DNA of 64,000 nt, taken from Nevskiales bacterium (GTDB lineage: Bacteria > Pseudomonadota > Gammaproteobacteria > Nevskiales > Nevskiaceae). The notes beneath the pieces were generated by a model, which made no database searches, had not been told where the DNA came from, and worked only from the letters and a program-made list of their open reading frames with translations. The translations under genes and the position numbers were made by a program. Location of the stretch: assembly GCA_028698335.1 (NCBI GenBank), contig JAQVDP010000011.1, positions 1 to 64,000 on the forward strand. The letters run 5' to 3'. Shown here one piece after another: positions 48,797 to 59,529 of this stretch; within the stretch, counting starts at the first letter, position 1; every line of letters begins with the position of its first letter.

Positions 48797-49132
48797 ATGT
48801 ACAACGACCGCAATGGCTCGTTCTCGGTGGCCGTGCCGGGCGTCACGCGCCTGCAGGAGGAGCTGCAACGCCTGGCCTTGTATCCGTGTCGGGTCGTTGC
48901 GCAGCGCGTCGCGGGACGGGTTCCCGAGGACCGGGCGGCCGGCCACGACGACAGCGGGATCGTGGTCGAATTCGGACTCAGTGCAGAACCGCTGCAGCAC
49001 CTGCGGCCGGATGAATGGCTCGACGTCGGCCGTGACCCGGCGGGGGCCGAATGGCTGGTACGTGCACTGCGGTCGGCAGGGGGGCAGGTTGCCCGCGGTT
49101 GGCAGATCGCCACGGCGCCGGCTCCGGTCTGA
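48797..49132 (+). CDS. Hypothetical protein, function unknown
   Basis: This 111-aa protein is not recognised. It starts at an ATG with AGGGG just upstream. It is soluble, without signal peptide or membrane segment, has one Cys (Cys31) and a helical N-terminal part (VTRLQEELQRLAL). The second half is acidic with a WLDVGRDPAGAEWLVRALR stretch that looks alpha-helical. It stands alone between fadA and the pqi-like operon, behind an AT-rich promoter-like island with a palindrome, which suggests its own regulation. Low evidence of family membership; it could be lineage-specific. Confidence 0.6.
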   Translation: MYNDRNGSFSVAVPGVTRLQEELQRLALYPCRVVAQRVAGRVPEDRAAGHDDSGIVVEFGLSAEPLQHLRPDEWLDVGRDPAGAEWLVRALRSAGGQVARGWQIATAPAPV

Positions 49133-49243
49133 AGCCCTGACACTCCGGCGGTGCCACCCGGCATGGTGGGCCGCATCGGCGGATCCGTTTGCCGCTAGAC
49201 TGTCGCGGTTCGATTTCCTCGATGGCAGAGCGACGGATCCGCG

Positions 49244-49852
49244 GTGGAATCATTGGTCATTTGCGAATGCTGCGATGCAGCGCACCGCCGTACGCCCCTG
49301 AAGCCGGGCGGCATTGCGCGGTGCCGGCGCTGTGGCGCGGAGCTGTACCGCAACCGCCCCGTCGATCTCGACACGATGCTGGCGTTGACCCTGACCGGCC
49401 TGATCGTGTTCGTCGTGGCCAACACCTATCCGGTCATCGAGATGGAGGTTGGCGGCCAGCGCAATTCGGTCCTGCTGTGGGACGCGATCCTGGCGACGTA
49501 CGACGCCGGCACCGGAACCGTCGCAATCATTGCCGCGCTGTCGATTTTTCTGCTGCCGCTGCTGCAGATGCTGTCGTTTGCCTATGTGCTGATCCCGCTG
49601 CGTGCGGGGCGGGTGCCGACCCACTTCGTCAAGGTCATGCATGCACTGCGCGCGATGCAGCCATGGAGCATGGTCGAGGTGTTCCTGATCGGTGTGCTGG
49701 TATCGGCGATCAAGCTGTCCAGTGACGCGGACATCTCGCTCGGGATGGGCATGTGGGGGTTCGCGCTGCTGACCTATCTGCTGACCATCGTCACCGCCTT
49801 CGATCTGCACGAGCTCTGGGACGTCGCGAGCCGCCGGCGGAGGCCGGCCTGA
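49244..49852 (+). CDS. pqiA: PqiA-domain membrane protein, first unit
   Basis: The 202-aa product has an N-terminal zinc-ribbon-like pair (CECC and CRRC, 17 residues apart) and a PqiA domain with about four membrane segments (LTLTGLIVFVVANTYPVIEM, IAALSIFLLPLLQML, VEVFLIGVLVSAIKL, LLTYLLTIVTAFD). In E. coli PqiA two such domains are joined in one chain; here they are separate genes. The GTG start at 49244 encodes MESLVICE. The stop overlaps the next gene (TGATG). Confidence 0.88.
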   Translation: MESLVICECCDAAHRRTPLKPGGIARCRRCGAELYRNRPVDLDTMLALTLTGLIVFVVANTYPVIEMEVGGQRNSVLLWDAILATYDAGTGTVAIIAALSIFLLPLLQMLSFAYVLIPLRAGRVPTHFVKVMHALRAMQPWSMVEVFLIGVLVSAIKLSSDADISLGMGMWGFALLTYLLTIVTAFDLHELWDVASRRRRPA

Positions 49853-50490
49853 TGCGGACCGGAGCGGAGCTGGGACTGGTGAGCTGCCCGGGCTGTGGCC
49901 TGATATACCGGGTTGCGGGGGGTGAGGATGGGCAGCGGATGTACTGCTGCCGGTGCGGTGCCGGTCTGCACCTGCGCAAGCCCGACACGCTTGCCCGGAC
50001 CTGGGCGCTGCTGATCGCGGCGGCGTTGCTGTACCTGCCCGCGAATGTCATGCCGATCATGTTTACGGCGACTCTCTTCGAGCAGCGTGCCGACACCATC
50101 CTCGGCGGCGTCGCGGCGCTGTGGCGCGACGGGGCCTGGGATATCGCCATCGTCGTGTTCGTTGCGAGCGTGGTCGTGCCGATCCTCAAGATCGGCGTGC
50201 TGGCGTATCTGCTGATCAGCGTCCAGCGAGGCACCACGCTGCGGCAGCGCGAGCGCAGCCATCTGTTCAGGATCATCGAGTTCGTCGGGCACTGGTCGAT
50301 GCTCGATGTCTTCGTCGTCGCGCTGCTCGTCGGACTGGTGCATTTCCGCACGTTTGCGGACGTGCAGCCGGGGCCGGGTGCGGTCGCGTTCGCGGCGGTC
50401 GTCGTCTTGACGATGCTGGCATCGATGAGTTTCGATCCACGTCTGATCTGGGGGCGCGTGCCCAGAACCGTGCGTGACCGCCAAGCATGA
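49852..50490 (+). CDS. pqiA: PqiA-domain membrane protein, second unit
   Basis: This 212-aa protein repeats the layout of the gene before it: a zinc-ribbon pair (CPGC and CCRC) then a PqiA domain with four membrane segments (LLIAAALLYLPANVMPIMF, VFVASVVVPILKIGVL, LDVFVVALLVGLVHF, FAAVVVLTMLASMSF). With the first unit it probably makes the inner-membrane part of a PqiABC lipid-trafficking system. The start overlaps the previous stop, and the stop overlaps the pqiB start. Confidence 0.88.
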   Translation: MRTGAELGLVSCPGCGLIYRVAGGEDGQRMYCCRCGAGLHLRKPDTLARTWALLIAAALLYLPANVMPIMFTATLFEQRADTILGGVAALWRDGAWDIAIVVFVASVVVPILKIGVLAYLLISVQRGTTLRQRERSHLFRIIEFVGHWSMLDVFVVALLVGLVHFRTFADVQPGPGAVAFAAVVVLTMLASMSFDPRLIWGRVPRTVRDRQA

Positions 50491-52136
50491 CCGACGACAA
50501 CACCCAAACCGATTTCGACGACCGCTTCCCGCAACCGGTCGTCGTCGAGCACCGACGCCGACTGCCGTCACTGATCTGGCTGGTGCCATTGATCGCGGCG
50601 CTGATCGGCCTCGGTCTGGTGGTGCGGTCCGCGCTGTCGGCCGGTATCGACGTCCAGGTCCGGTTCGGATCGGCCGAGGGCCTGGAGTCGGGCAAGACCG
50701 AGGTCAAGTTCAAGGACGTCGTGGTCGGGCGGGTCAAGGCGATCTCGTTGTCCGAAGACCTGCAGGACGTGGTCGTCAAGATCGAGTTGCGCCGCGACGC
50801 CGGGCGGTTGGCCGTCGAGGACACGCGCTTCTGGGTGGTGCGGCCGCGGATCGATACCGGAGGCATCTCCGGGCTCGGGACGCTGGTCTCGGGAGTCCAC
50901 ATCGCGATGGATGTCGGCAGCGCGACCGAATCGCGGCGCGTATTCCAGGGGCTGGAGACGCCGCCGGCGGTGTCCAGCGACGAGCAGGGCACACAGTTCA
51001 TGCTCAAGGCCGAGCAGCTCGGATCCCTGGGGATCGGATCTCCGGTCTACTATCGGCGCATCGCCGTCGGCCGGGTCGGCGCCTACAGCCTCGACGAGGA
51101 CGGGCAGGGCGTCACCCTGCGGGTCTTCGTGGCCGCGCCTTACGACCGTTTCGTCGGGCGCGATGCCCGGTTCTGGAACGCCAGCGGCTTCGACGTCTCG
51201 CTGGGCGCTTCCGGACTGCAGGTCAACACCGAGTCGGTCGCCAGCGTGATCGCGGGTGGCGTCGCGTTCAAGAATTTCGGCGAGGCGACGCCGGCAGCAG
51301 CGGAAACCGAGTTCACGCTGTATCCGAGTCTGGCGGCGGCGACCAGTCCGCCGACCAGCGAGCCGGTCGATATCCGCATGCGCTTCGACGAGTCGCTGCG
51401 GGGGCTGGCCACCGGTGCGCCGATCGATTTCCGCGGAGTCGAGGTCGGGGCGATCCGTTCGGTCAATCTGCTGTACGACGGCGATCGGGCGCGTTTCGTC
51501 GGCGACGTGGTTGCCCGGATCTATCCACCGCGGCTCGGCAGCGCCTACGAGTCCCTTTGTGAACTGATCGATCAACGCGCGGCGGGTGGACGCGCCGCCG
51601 CGGTGATGTCCGAGCTGGTGCGGCGCGGACTGCGTGCCCAGCTGCGGACCGGGAACCTGATCACCGGCCAGCTGTACGTGGCACTTGATCTGTCCGAGGG
51701 GGAACCTCCGCAAGCCGTCACCGTGGTCGACGGCGTCCTGGCCGTGCCCACCGATCCGGGCAGCCTGGCACAGATCCAGACCCAGATCGCCGACGTGGTC
51801 AGCCGGCTGAGCGAGGTGCCGTTCGACGATATCGGGCGCAATCTGAATGCGACCCTGCAGGATGTCGATCGGTTGCTGCAAAGGCTCGACGGTGAATTGG
51901 CCCCACAGGCTTCCGGCGCCCTGACCGATCTGCGCCAGACCCTTGCGGGGCTGAACGCGGCGGTGGCCCCGGATTCGGGGCTGCGCAGCGACGCGCACGC
52001 GGCGCTCGACCAGCTGGACCGTGCCGCGCGTTCGCTCAGGGCGCTGGCGGATTATCTGCAGCGGCATCCGGAGGCTCTGATTCGGGGGCGTCGCAGCACC
52101 TCCGACGATGCGGCGTCCGAGGCGGAGGACCCATGA
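50487..52136 (+). CDS. pqiB: PqiB-like MCE-domain protein
   Basis: The 549-aa protein has one N-terminal membrane anchor (LIWLVPLIAALIGLGLVV) and three MCE domains in the periplasm, beginning near VQVRFGSAEGLESGKTEVKF, FMLKAEQLGSLGIGSPVYY and IRMRFDESLRGLATGAPIDF, then a helical C-terminal region (about 430-530). MCE domains form rings and, in PqiB, a long tube across the periplasm for lipid transport. Three MCE domains match PqiB rather than MlaD (one) or LetB (seven). The ATG overlaps the previous stop. Confidence 0.93.
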   Translation: MTDDNTQTDFDDRFPQPVVVEHRRRLPSLIWLVPLIAALIGLGLVVRSALSAGIDVQVRFGSAEGLESGKTEVKFKDVVVGRVKAISLSEDLQDVVVKIELRRDAGRLAVEDTRFWVVRPRIDTGGISGLGTLVSGVHIAMDVGSATESRRVFQGLETPPAVSSDEQGTQFMLKAEQLGSLGIGSPVYYRRIAVGRVGAYSLDEDGQGVTLRVFVAAPYDRFVGRDARFWNASGFDVSLGASGLQVNTESVASVIAGGVAFKNFGEATPAAAETEFTLYPSLAAATSPPTSEPVDIRMRFDESLRGLATGAPIDFRGVEVGAIRSVNLLYDGDRARFVGDVVARIYPPRLGSAYESLCELIDQRAAGGRAAAVMSELVRRGLRAQLRTGNLITGQLYVALDLSEGEPPQAVTVVDGVLAVPTDPGSLAQIQTQIADVVSRLSEVPFDDIGRNLNATLQDVDRLLQRLDGELAPQASGALTDLRQTLAGLNAAVAPDSGLRSDAHAALDQLDRAARSLRALADYLQRHPEALIRGRRSTSDDAASEAEDP

Positions 52137-52738
52137 TGAGACCTATGACGGTGCTGCGACGGTTGCTGATGCCGGCGCTGGTTCCGGTGGTGATCGCGGC
52201 CTGCGCGTCGACTCCGGAGATCCGCTACTACACGCTGGTGCCGCCGGCGGCGGATGGGCGACACGGCGGCGCGCCGTGGTTCACGCTCGACGTTCGCGCG
52301 GTGCCGGAACAGGTCGACCATCCCCAGCTCGTGGTGCGGACCGGCCCCGGGCGCCTGGCGCTGCGCGAATCGCGACAGTGGCTGGCGCCGCTGGCGAGCG
52401 AGGTCGAGGCAGGATTGTCGGCAGCGTTGGGCGAGCGCGTCCCAGGCTCGTTTGCGCCAGGGTCCCGGCCGGTGGAACTGAGGCTTCGCGTCGAGCGGTT
52501 CGAGTCGGTTCCGGCGTCCTACGTGCTGCAGGAGACGTCGTGGTCGCTGCTGGTCGCTGGCGCGCCTGATCCGCTGCGCTGCCACAGCGTGGTCCGCGTC
52601 CCCGTCACGGTCGGGGATGACGCTCTGGTGGCCGGCCATCAGCAGGCCCTGCAGCGGCTCGCCGATGCCATTGTCGCGACCGTGGCTGCCGACGAGCTGC
52701 GCTGTCCGGCGGTGCCGGGGTCCGGCGAGCCGGGCTAG
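52133..52738 (+). CDS. pqiC: PqiC-like outer-membrane lipoprotein (DUF330)
   Basis: The 201-aa product has a lipoprotein signal (lipobox IAAC, Cys24) and the ABC-type auxiliary lipoprotein pattern with IRYYTLVPP after the Cys and RLRVERFESVPASYVLQ later. PqiC tethers the PqiB tube to the outer membrane. The ATG overlaps pqiB by 4 bases, so the four genes are one operon. No dedicated regulator is adjacent. Starts at 52133 or at the second Met (52145) are both possible. Confidence 0.9.
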   Translation: MMRPMTVLRRLLMPALVPVVIAACASTPEIRYYTLVPPAADGRHGGAPWFTLDVRAVPEQVDHPQLVVRTGPGRLALRESRQWLAPLASEVEAGLSAALGERVPGSFAPGSRPVELRLRVERFESVPASYVLQETSWSLLVAGAPDPLRCHSVVRVPVTVGDDALVAGHQQALQRLADAIVATVAADELRCPAVPGSGEPG

Positions 52739-52793
52739 GTGGGCACCAACGCCAGGGGTTGATCGCTGCGGCCCGCCATGGCGTCGTCAGACG

Positions 52794-53663
52794 CTAGTCC
52801 TTCAGCTGCATTCCCAGGATCCGGTGGCGCGCGCCGATCCGCACGGTGGCGTCGGCCTGCGACGGCAGCGTCGCCATCGCGTGGCGGGTCAGGCGTTCAT
52901 AGTGCTGCACGAACCGACGCAGCGCCGCGGCGTCCATCAGGCGCTGTGGCTGCTGTGTCTGCTCGCGTGCGTTGCCGGCTTCCTGTTGCCGGCGCCAGCG
53001 CAGCACGCAGCCGAAGTCGGGAATCTGCAGATACACCAGCCGGTCGATCCGCGTGAACAGCGCGGGATAGACGTTCGCGAGCTGTTCGTTGACCCAGCCG
53101 CGCCAGCGCGCGTCCGGATCCTCGTCGCGTTCGAGCGGATTGACCGGCCGCGAGAGTTCGGCTGCGGTCTGTGCCGGCGTGCCGACGCACCAGCCTTCGA
53201 ACAGGATCACGTCCAGCGGGCCGGAGAGCGACGGCCAGTCGCGTTCCGGGGCGCGATCGTCGATCGATTTGAAGAAGCGTGGGACGGCCAGGCTGTCTCC
53301 GGATTCCAGGCCCGACAGCCGCTCGAGCAGTGAAACCCCGAGGGCGACATCGTGGGTGCCGGGGACGCCGCGCGTCTGCAGCAGCGGGTGGACGTCCCGT
53401 GCCAGGCGCTGACGTTCGCGGTGCGTCAGATACAGGTCGTCGAGCCCCAGGACCGCGGTGTGCAGACCGTGGACCTGATTCAGATAGTGCGCGAGCGTTC
53501 TGGCCAGCGTGCTCTTGCCGCTGCCCTGCGCGCCGTTGATGCCGACGATCAGGGGGCGGTCCAGCGGACGCCGCTCGGCGGCCACCCAGTCCCCGAGCCG
53601 GACGATCCCCGGGGATTCGGTCCAGGGCTGTGCGGGGGGCTGGGCTCGGGACGTGGGACTCAT
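52794..53663 (-). CDS. D-glycerate 3-kinase-like P-loop kinase
   Basis: The 289-aa product is a P-loop kinase with Walker A GINGAQGSGKSTLA, a DDLYLTHRERQRLARDVHP segment and LFEGWCVGTP, the pattern of the glycerate kinase/YGR205W family. These are related to uridine and pantothenate kinases. The substrate is probably D-glycerate, but the assignment is by family pattern. It starts at the ATG at 53663. It is convergent with pqiC and divergent from the DEAD-box gene across 273 bp. Confidence 0.82.
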   Translation of the reverse strand: MSPTSRAQPPAQPWTESPGIVRLGDWVAAERRPLDRPLIVGINGAQGSGKSTLARTLAHYLNQVHGLHTAVLGLDDLYLTHRERQRLARDVHPLLQTRGVPGTHDVALGVSLLERLSGLESGDSLAVPRFFKSIDDRAPERDWPSLSGPLDVILFEGWCVGTPAQTAAELSRPVNPLERDEDPDARWRGWVNEQLANVYPALFTRIDRLVYLQIPDFGCVLRWRRQQEAGNAREQTQQPQRLMDAAALRRFVQHYERLTRHAMATLPSQADATVRIGARHRILGMQLKD

Positions 53664-53839
53664 GCATCCTCCGGGTGGAATCCGTGCCGCGTCGATCTGC
53701 GATCCGATGGTGAGGGGAGTGTGCCTCAAGTTCGGTATCGGATGGGGTTTTCGGGCCGTGCTCATATCGTTTTGCCCCGGGATTCTGCATACTGTTCGAT
53801 TCCGTCGCCGCGCCGCCAGGGGCGCGCGAGTGACGGTCA

Positions 53840-53860
53840 TTTCGCAAAGCTGTCGCGAAA
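53840..53860 (+). promoter_or_regulatory. Hairpin in the leader of the DEAD-box helicase gene
   Basis: The 273-bp region ahead of the helicase gene holds an inverted repeat TTTCGC (53840-53845) / GCGAAA (53855-53860) with a 9-nt loop. Cold-shock helicase genes commonly have long structured 5' leaders. I could not place a promoter, so the leader length is unknown. Confidence 0.3.
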
Positions 53861-53936
53861 AACCGGGACCCGCGGTGCTGGGGGCATCCGGAATTCGGAC
53901 CGTTCGCGCTCCAGGGTCCTTAGCTGGTTCACCGCC

Positions 53937-55799
<1,863 letters not shown>

Positions 55800-55824
55800 A
55801 TCCGCGTAGCGGCCGGACCCCGCG

Positions 55825-57618
55825 CTAGGGTGCCGGCACGGGCGCGTCGCTGCGGGCGGGGGTGACGCCGCCGAACTTGCGCAGGTGATCGGTCCCGACC
55901 GCGCCGGCGTCGCCGTGCCTGACTTCATGGGCGGTGTCGAGCACGGCATCGTCGTCGTCGCCGAAAGCGGTCAGCACCGAGCCGACGTTCCAGTGCTCAC
56001 CGACGACGCGATCGCGCGTCACGTCCAGCAGGACGAAGCCATGTGCGGCGGCGTTGTGATAGCGCACATTCGGATTGGCGGTGACAACGGCGGCGTTGTA
56101 GAACGGGGCCAGCGCGGCGCTGGCCTCGTCATCGGCCATGTTGTTGGAGCTGACGCTCATGCAGGTGAATTCGACCGCGACGGCGCCTTCGCCGGTCAGG
56201 GCGTTGTACCCGGGAACGCCGGTGATCGCCGGCGTCAGCGGATTGAACGGCGTGTAGGGATCCTCGACGACATCGCAGGCCCAGGCGGTATGGATGTCGC
56301 CAGCCAGCACGACGTTGTTGGCGATGCCGCGATCGCGCCAGGTGCCCATCAACAGATCGCGCTCGTAGGCGTAGGCGCCCCAGTTGTCGCTGCCCTCGTT
56401 GCCGCCGCCCTGGCGCAGCCCCATCTCCGCGGCCACGTCCGGCGGCAGGTACGGCAGCGGCGAGTAGCGCGGATCCGGGTTGTTCCGATGCGGGGACATC
56501 ATCGTCTGCTGGCCGAGCACGCGCCAGCGCGTGCCGGCGGCGCTGGATGCCGCCATCTTCGCCAGCAGCCAGTCGCGCTGTTCCAGACCCAGCATCGTGC
56601 GGTCCGGATCGAAGCTGCCGGTGCCGGTGCCCGACGTGTGGGTCTCCGGCGCGTTGCGCTGCAGGCGCGTGTCGAGCATCAGCAGGTCGATCAGGTCGCC
56701 GTAGGGCAGGTGCCGCCAGATCCGCAACGGATCGGCTGGGTCGGGCAGCCGGATCGGCAGCCACTCGGCGTAGGCGCGTGCCGTGGCCTGCTTGCGCACG
56801 CTCCAGGCGCCCTCGGTTTCCGGCTGGTGATTCTGTGCGCCGTCGGCCCAGCTGTTGTTGGTCGACTCGTGATCGTCCCAGACCGCGATCAGGGGATGCT
56901 GCCGCGTCATCGCCTGCAGATCCGCATCGCCCCGGTACTGCGCGTGGCGGCGACGATAGTCGTCGAGCGTGACGATTTCGTGCGGCGGATCGGCCGGGCG
57001 TCCGATCGTCCCCTCGTTGCCGCTCTCGTAGAAATAGTCGCCGACGTGGATGACGGCGTCGACGTCGCGGCGCGCCAGCACCTTGTAGGCGTTGAAGTAG
57101 CCGGCGGGATAATTCGAGCAGGACACCAGCGCCAGGCGCAGGTGGTCGACCGCCCCGGCTGCAGCGGTGCGGGTGCGTCCGATCGGCGATTGCGCGCCGG
57201 CACAGCCGAAGCGGTAGTAGTAGGTCGTGCCCGGCTGCAGGCCGCGGACATCCACCTTGTAGGTGTAGTCCTGCCGCGCGAGCGCCAGGGTGGTCTGGGC
57301 CGGATCGTGGCCGTCGCCGCTGCTGCGCACGATCTGCCGCAGATCGGGGTCCAGAGCGACCACCCATTCGACCGGCGTGTCCTGCTGCAGGCCGGAGACC
57401 CGTGTCCACAGGATGACGCGATCGGCCAGCGGGTCTCCCGATGCGACGCCGTGCATGAACGTCGCGGTTCCAGGCGCCGGCGCCGTTCCGGAAGCGGTCG
57501 TCGGCCCGCATCCGGGCAGCCAGGAAAAGGCCCCCGCCGCCGCCAGGCTGCGCATCAACGCTCGGCGTGTCGGGTCGTCGGGACGTGTGGGTCGGATCGG
57601 AGGGGGGCGGCGGCTCAT
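55825..57618 (-). CDS. phoD: PhoD-type alkaline phosphatase, exported
   Basis: The 597-aa product has a Tat-like start (TRRALMRSLAAAGAF) and a lipobox-like LPGC (Cys37), so it may be a Tat-exported lipoprotein. It has the PhoD N-terminal domain (HGVASGDPLADRVILWTRV) and the metal-binding residues of the PhoD phosphatase domain: VSCSNYPAGYFNAYKVL, HVGDYFYESG, AVWDDHESTNN and LAGDIHTAWA. PhoD enzymes hydrolyse phosphomonoesters and diesters and need calcium and iron. It is divergent from gor. Confidence 0.92.
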   Translation of the reverse strand: MSRRPPPIRPTRPDDPTRRALMRSLAAAGAFSWLPGCGPTTASGTAPAPGTATFMHGVASGDPLADRVILWTRVSGLQQDTPVEWVVALDPDLRQIVRSSGDGHDPAQTTLALARQDYTYKVDVRGLQPGTTYYYRFGCAGAQSPIGRTRTAAAGAVDHLRLALVSCSNYPAGYFNAYKVLARRDVDAVIHVGDYFYESGNEGTIGRPADPPHEIVTLDDYRRRHAQYRGDADLQAMTRQHPLIAVWDDHESTNNSWADGAQNHQPETEGAWSVRKQATARAYAEWLPIRLPDPADPLRIWRHLPYGDLIDLLMLDTRLQRNAPETHTSGTGTGSFDPDRTMLGLEQRDWLLAKMAASSAAGTRWRVLGQQTMMSPHRNNPDPRYSPLPYLPPDVAAEMGLRQGGGNEGSDNWGAYAYERDLLMGTWRDRGIANNVVLAGDIHTAWACDVVEDPYTPFNPLTPAITGVPGYNALTGEGAVAVEFTCMSVSSNNMADDEASAALAPFYNAAVVTANPNVRYHNAAAHGFVLLDVTRDRVVGEHWNVGSVLTAFGDDDDAVLDTAHEVRHGDAGAVGTDHLRKFGGVTPARSDAPVPAP

Positions 57619-57756
57619 GGGGCGCGTGCGGGTCGGTCAAAGCGCGGCATCCTAGAGGGCGGATGTGTCCGCACGATGGCGCCGGCGCGCGCGGGCTCGA
57701 CAGCAGGTAGAGTGAGCGGCCCTGTACATGGCTCAGGCGAGGCGCGGGAGCAGCAC

Positions 57757-59136
57757 ATGAGTGGATACGACTACGATCTTTTCGTCATCGGCGGCGGCTC
57801 CGGTGGGGTGCGCGCGGCACGCATCGCATCGGGTCACGGGGCACGTGTCGGACTCGCCGAGGAGTACCGCTTTGGTGGAACCTGCGTGATCCGGGGCTGT
57901 GTGCCGAAGAAGCTGCTGGTCTATGCGTCGCGTTTCACTGACGAATTCGAGGCGGCCGCATCGTTCGGCTGGTCGCTGGAGACGCCGCGATTCGACTGGC
58001 CGACCCTGATCGCCAACAAGGATCGGGAAATCGCGCGGCTCGAGGGGCTTTACGGCAATACGCTCGAGAATGCCGGGGTGGAGCTGCATCGCAGCCGCGC
58101 GGTGTTGCGCGACGCGCATACGATCGAGCTGGTCGCCGAACAGCGCACGGTGACGGCGGACCGCATTCTGATCGCCACCGGTGGCAAGCCCAATGTCGAT
58201 CCGGATCTGCCGGGCGTCGAGCATGTGATCACCTCCAACGAACTGTTCGATCTGCCGCAGTTGCCACAGCGTGTGGCCATTGCCGGCGGCGGGTACATCG
58301 CCTGCGAGTTCGCCTGTCTGCTCAACGGGCTCGGTGTCGAGACCACCCTGATCTATCGCGGCGAGGAGATTCTCCGGGGCTTCGACGGCGAGGTTCGCCG
58401 CCATGTGCGCGAGGCAATGGAGGCGCGCGGGGTCAAGGTCGTGCTCGGGCAGGTGTTCACGCGGATCGATCGCACGCCGGACGGGTTGGAGGGGGAACTC
58501 GGTGACGGCCGCGTGCTGGCGGCGGACCAGATTCTGTTCGCGATCGGGCGCAGTCCCAACGTCTCCGGGCTCGGCCTCGAACGGCTCGGGATCGAGATGG
58601 GCTGGAACGGCCATGTTGTCGTCGACGAGTATTCGCGGTCGTCGGTGCCCAACATCTTCGCCGTCGGCGACGTGACCGACCGCGTCAATCTGACGCCGGT
58701 GGCGATCCGCGAAGGGCATGCCTTCGCCGACTGCGAGTTCGGCGGCAAGGATGTCCGGGTCAGCCACGACTGGGTCGCGACCGGGGTGTTCACGACGCCG
58801 GAGATCGGGACGGTGGGGCTGAGCGAGGAGATGGCGCGGGAGCGGCATCGCGTCGTCGAGGTCTATCGGTCCAGTTTCAGGCCGATGAAAGCGACGCTCG
58901 GACGCAGCACCGAGCGGATGCTGATCAAGTTGCTGGTCGACGGCGAAAGTGATTGCGTCGTCGGCGCGCATGTCGTCGGACCCGATGCGGCAGAGTTCGC
59001 GCAGCTGCTGGCCGTGCCGATGCGACTCGGCATCACCAAGGCCGAACTCGACGCCACGATGGCGGTCCATCCGACCGCCGCGGAGGAGTTCGTGACGATG
59101 TCACGACCGGCCGCCCGGCATGTCCGCGGGGAGTGA
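57757..59136 (+). CDS. gor: Glutathione-disulfide reductase
   Basis: Gor reduces GSSG with NADPH. The 459-aa product has FAD-binding VIGGGSGGVRAARIA, the redox-active C43-V-I-R-G-C48 (GGTCVIRGCVPKK), AIAGGGYIACEFACLLNGLG for NADPH binding and the C-terminal MAVHPTAAEEF with the catalytic His-Glu pair. The two cysteines are spaced as in the family. It starts at the ATG at 57757, after GGGAGCAG. Confidence 0.95.
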   Translation: MSGYDYDLFVIGGGSGGVRAARIASGHGARVGLAEEYRFGGTCVIRGCVPKKLLVYASRFTDEFEAAASFGWSLETPRFDWPTLIANKDREIARLEGLYGNTLENAGVELHRSRAVLRDAHTIELVAEQRTVTADRILIATGGKPNVDPDLPGVEHVITSNELFDLPQLPQRVAIAGGGYIACEFACLLNGLGVETTLIYRGEEILRGFDGEVRRHVREAMEARGVKVVLGQVFTRIDRTPDGLEGELGDGRVLAADQILFAIGRSPNVSGLGLERLGIEMGWNGHVVVDEYSRSSVPNIFAVGDVTDRVNLTPVAIREGHAFADCEFGGKDVRVSHDWVATGVFTTPEIGTVGLSEEMARERHRVVEVYRSSFRPMKATLGRSTERMLIKLLVDGESDCVVGAHVVGPDAAEFAQLLAVPMRLGITKAELDATMAVHPTAAEEFVTMSRPAARHVRGE

Positions 59137-59161
59137 GTCACCGCGCCCCGGGTGAGGGGCG

Positions 59162-59407
59162 TCAGAGCCCTTCCTGTGCCGGCCGCAGCTGCTGCAGGTC
59201 GTGCACGCCGTCGCGGCAGCCGCTGCTGAAGGCCTCGCTGTAGCCCGCGCAGGCCCGGTCGTCGAGGAGATTGCCGCGCCACGCCCACTGGTAGCCTTCC
59301 TCGTGGCTGTTGCAGTTGTTGCGGCAGGGGACGACCTGCTGTGCGGGGGCGGCACAGGCGCCGATGACGAGGGGCAGGATCGCGAGTGCGAAAACGGTCG
59401 GGCGCAT
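59162..59407 (-). CDS. Small Cys-rich lipoprotein, unknown function
   Basis: The 81-aa product has a lipoprotein signal (lipobox IGAC, Cys18) and four more cysteines (28, 32, 53, 64) in a short mature part, which could form two disulfides. The segment HEEGYQWAWRGNLLDDRAC is the most distinctive. It resembles no named family I know. It lies between gor and the patatin-like gene on the opposite strand; no partner gene is evident. Confidence 0.6.
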   Translation of the reverse strand: MRPTVFALAILPLVIGACAAPAQQVVPCRNNCNSHEEGYQWAWRGNLLDDRACAGYSEAFSSGCRDGVHDLQQLRPAQEGL

Positions 59408-59529
59408 GGTGGAGGCGGGTGCTCTGATGGAACGGGGACTCAGGCCGGCAGTTTAGCCGGACGGGCTTTCGACATGGAGATTGCCCCGGTGTTCCCAAGC
59501 CGCTGCCGGCGGTCCAGAATGGCGCCCCT

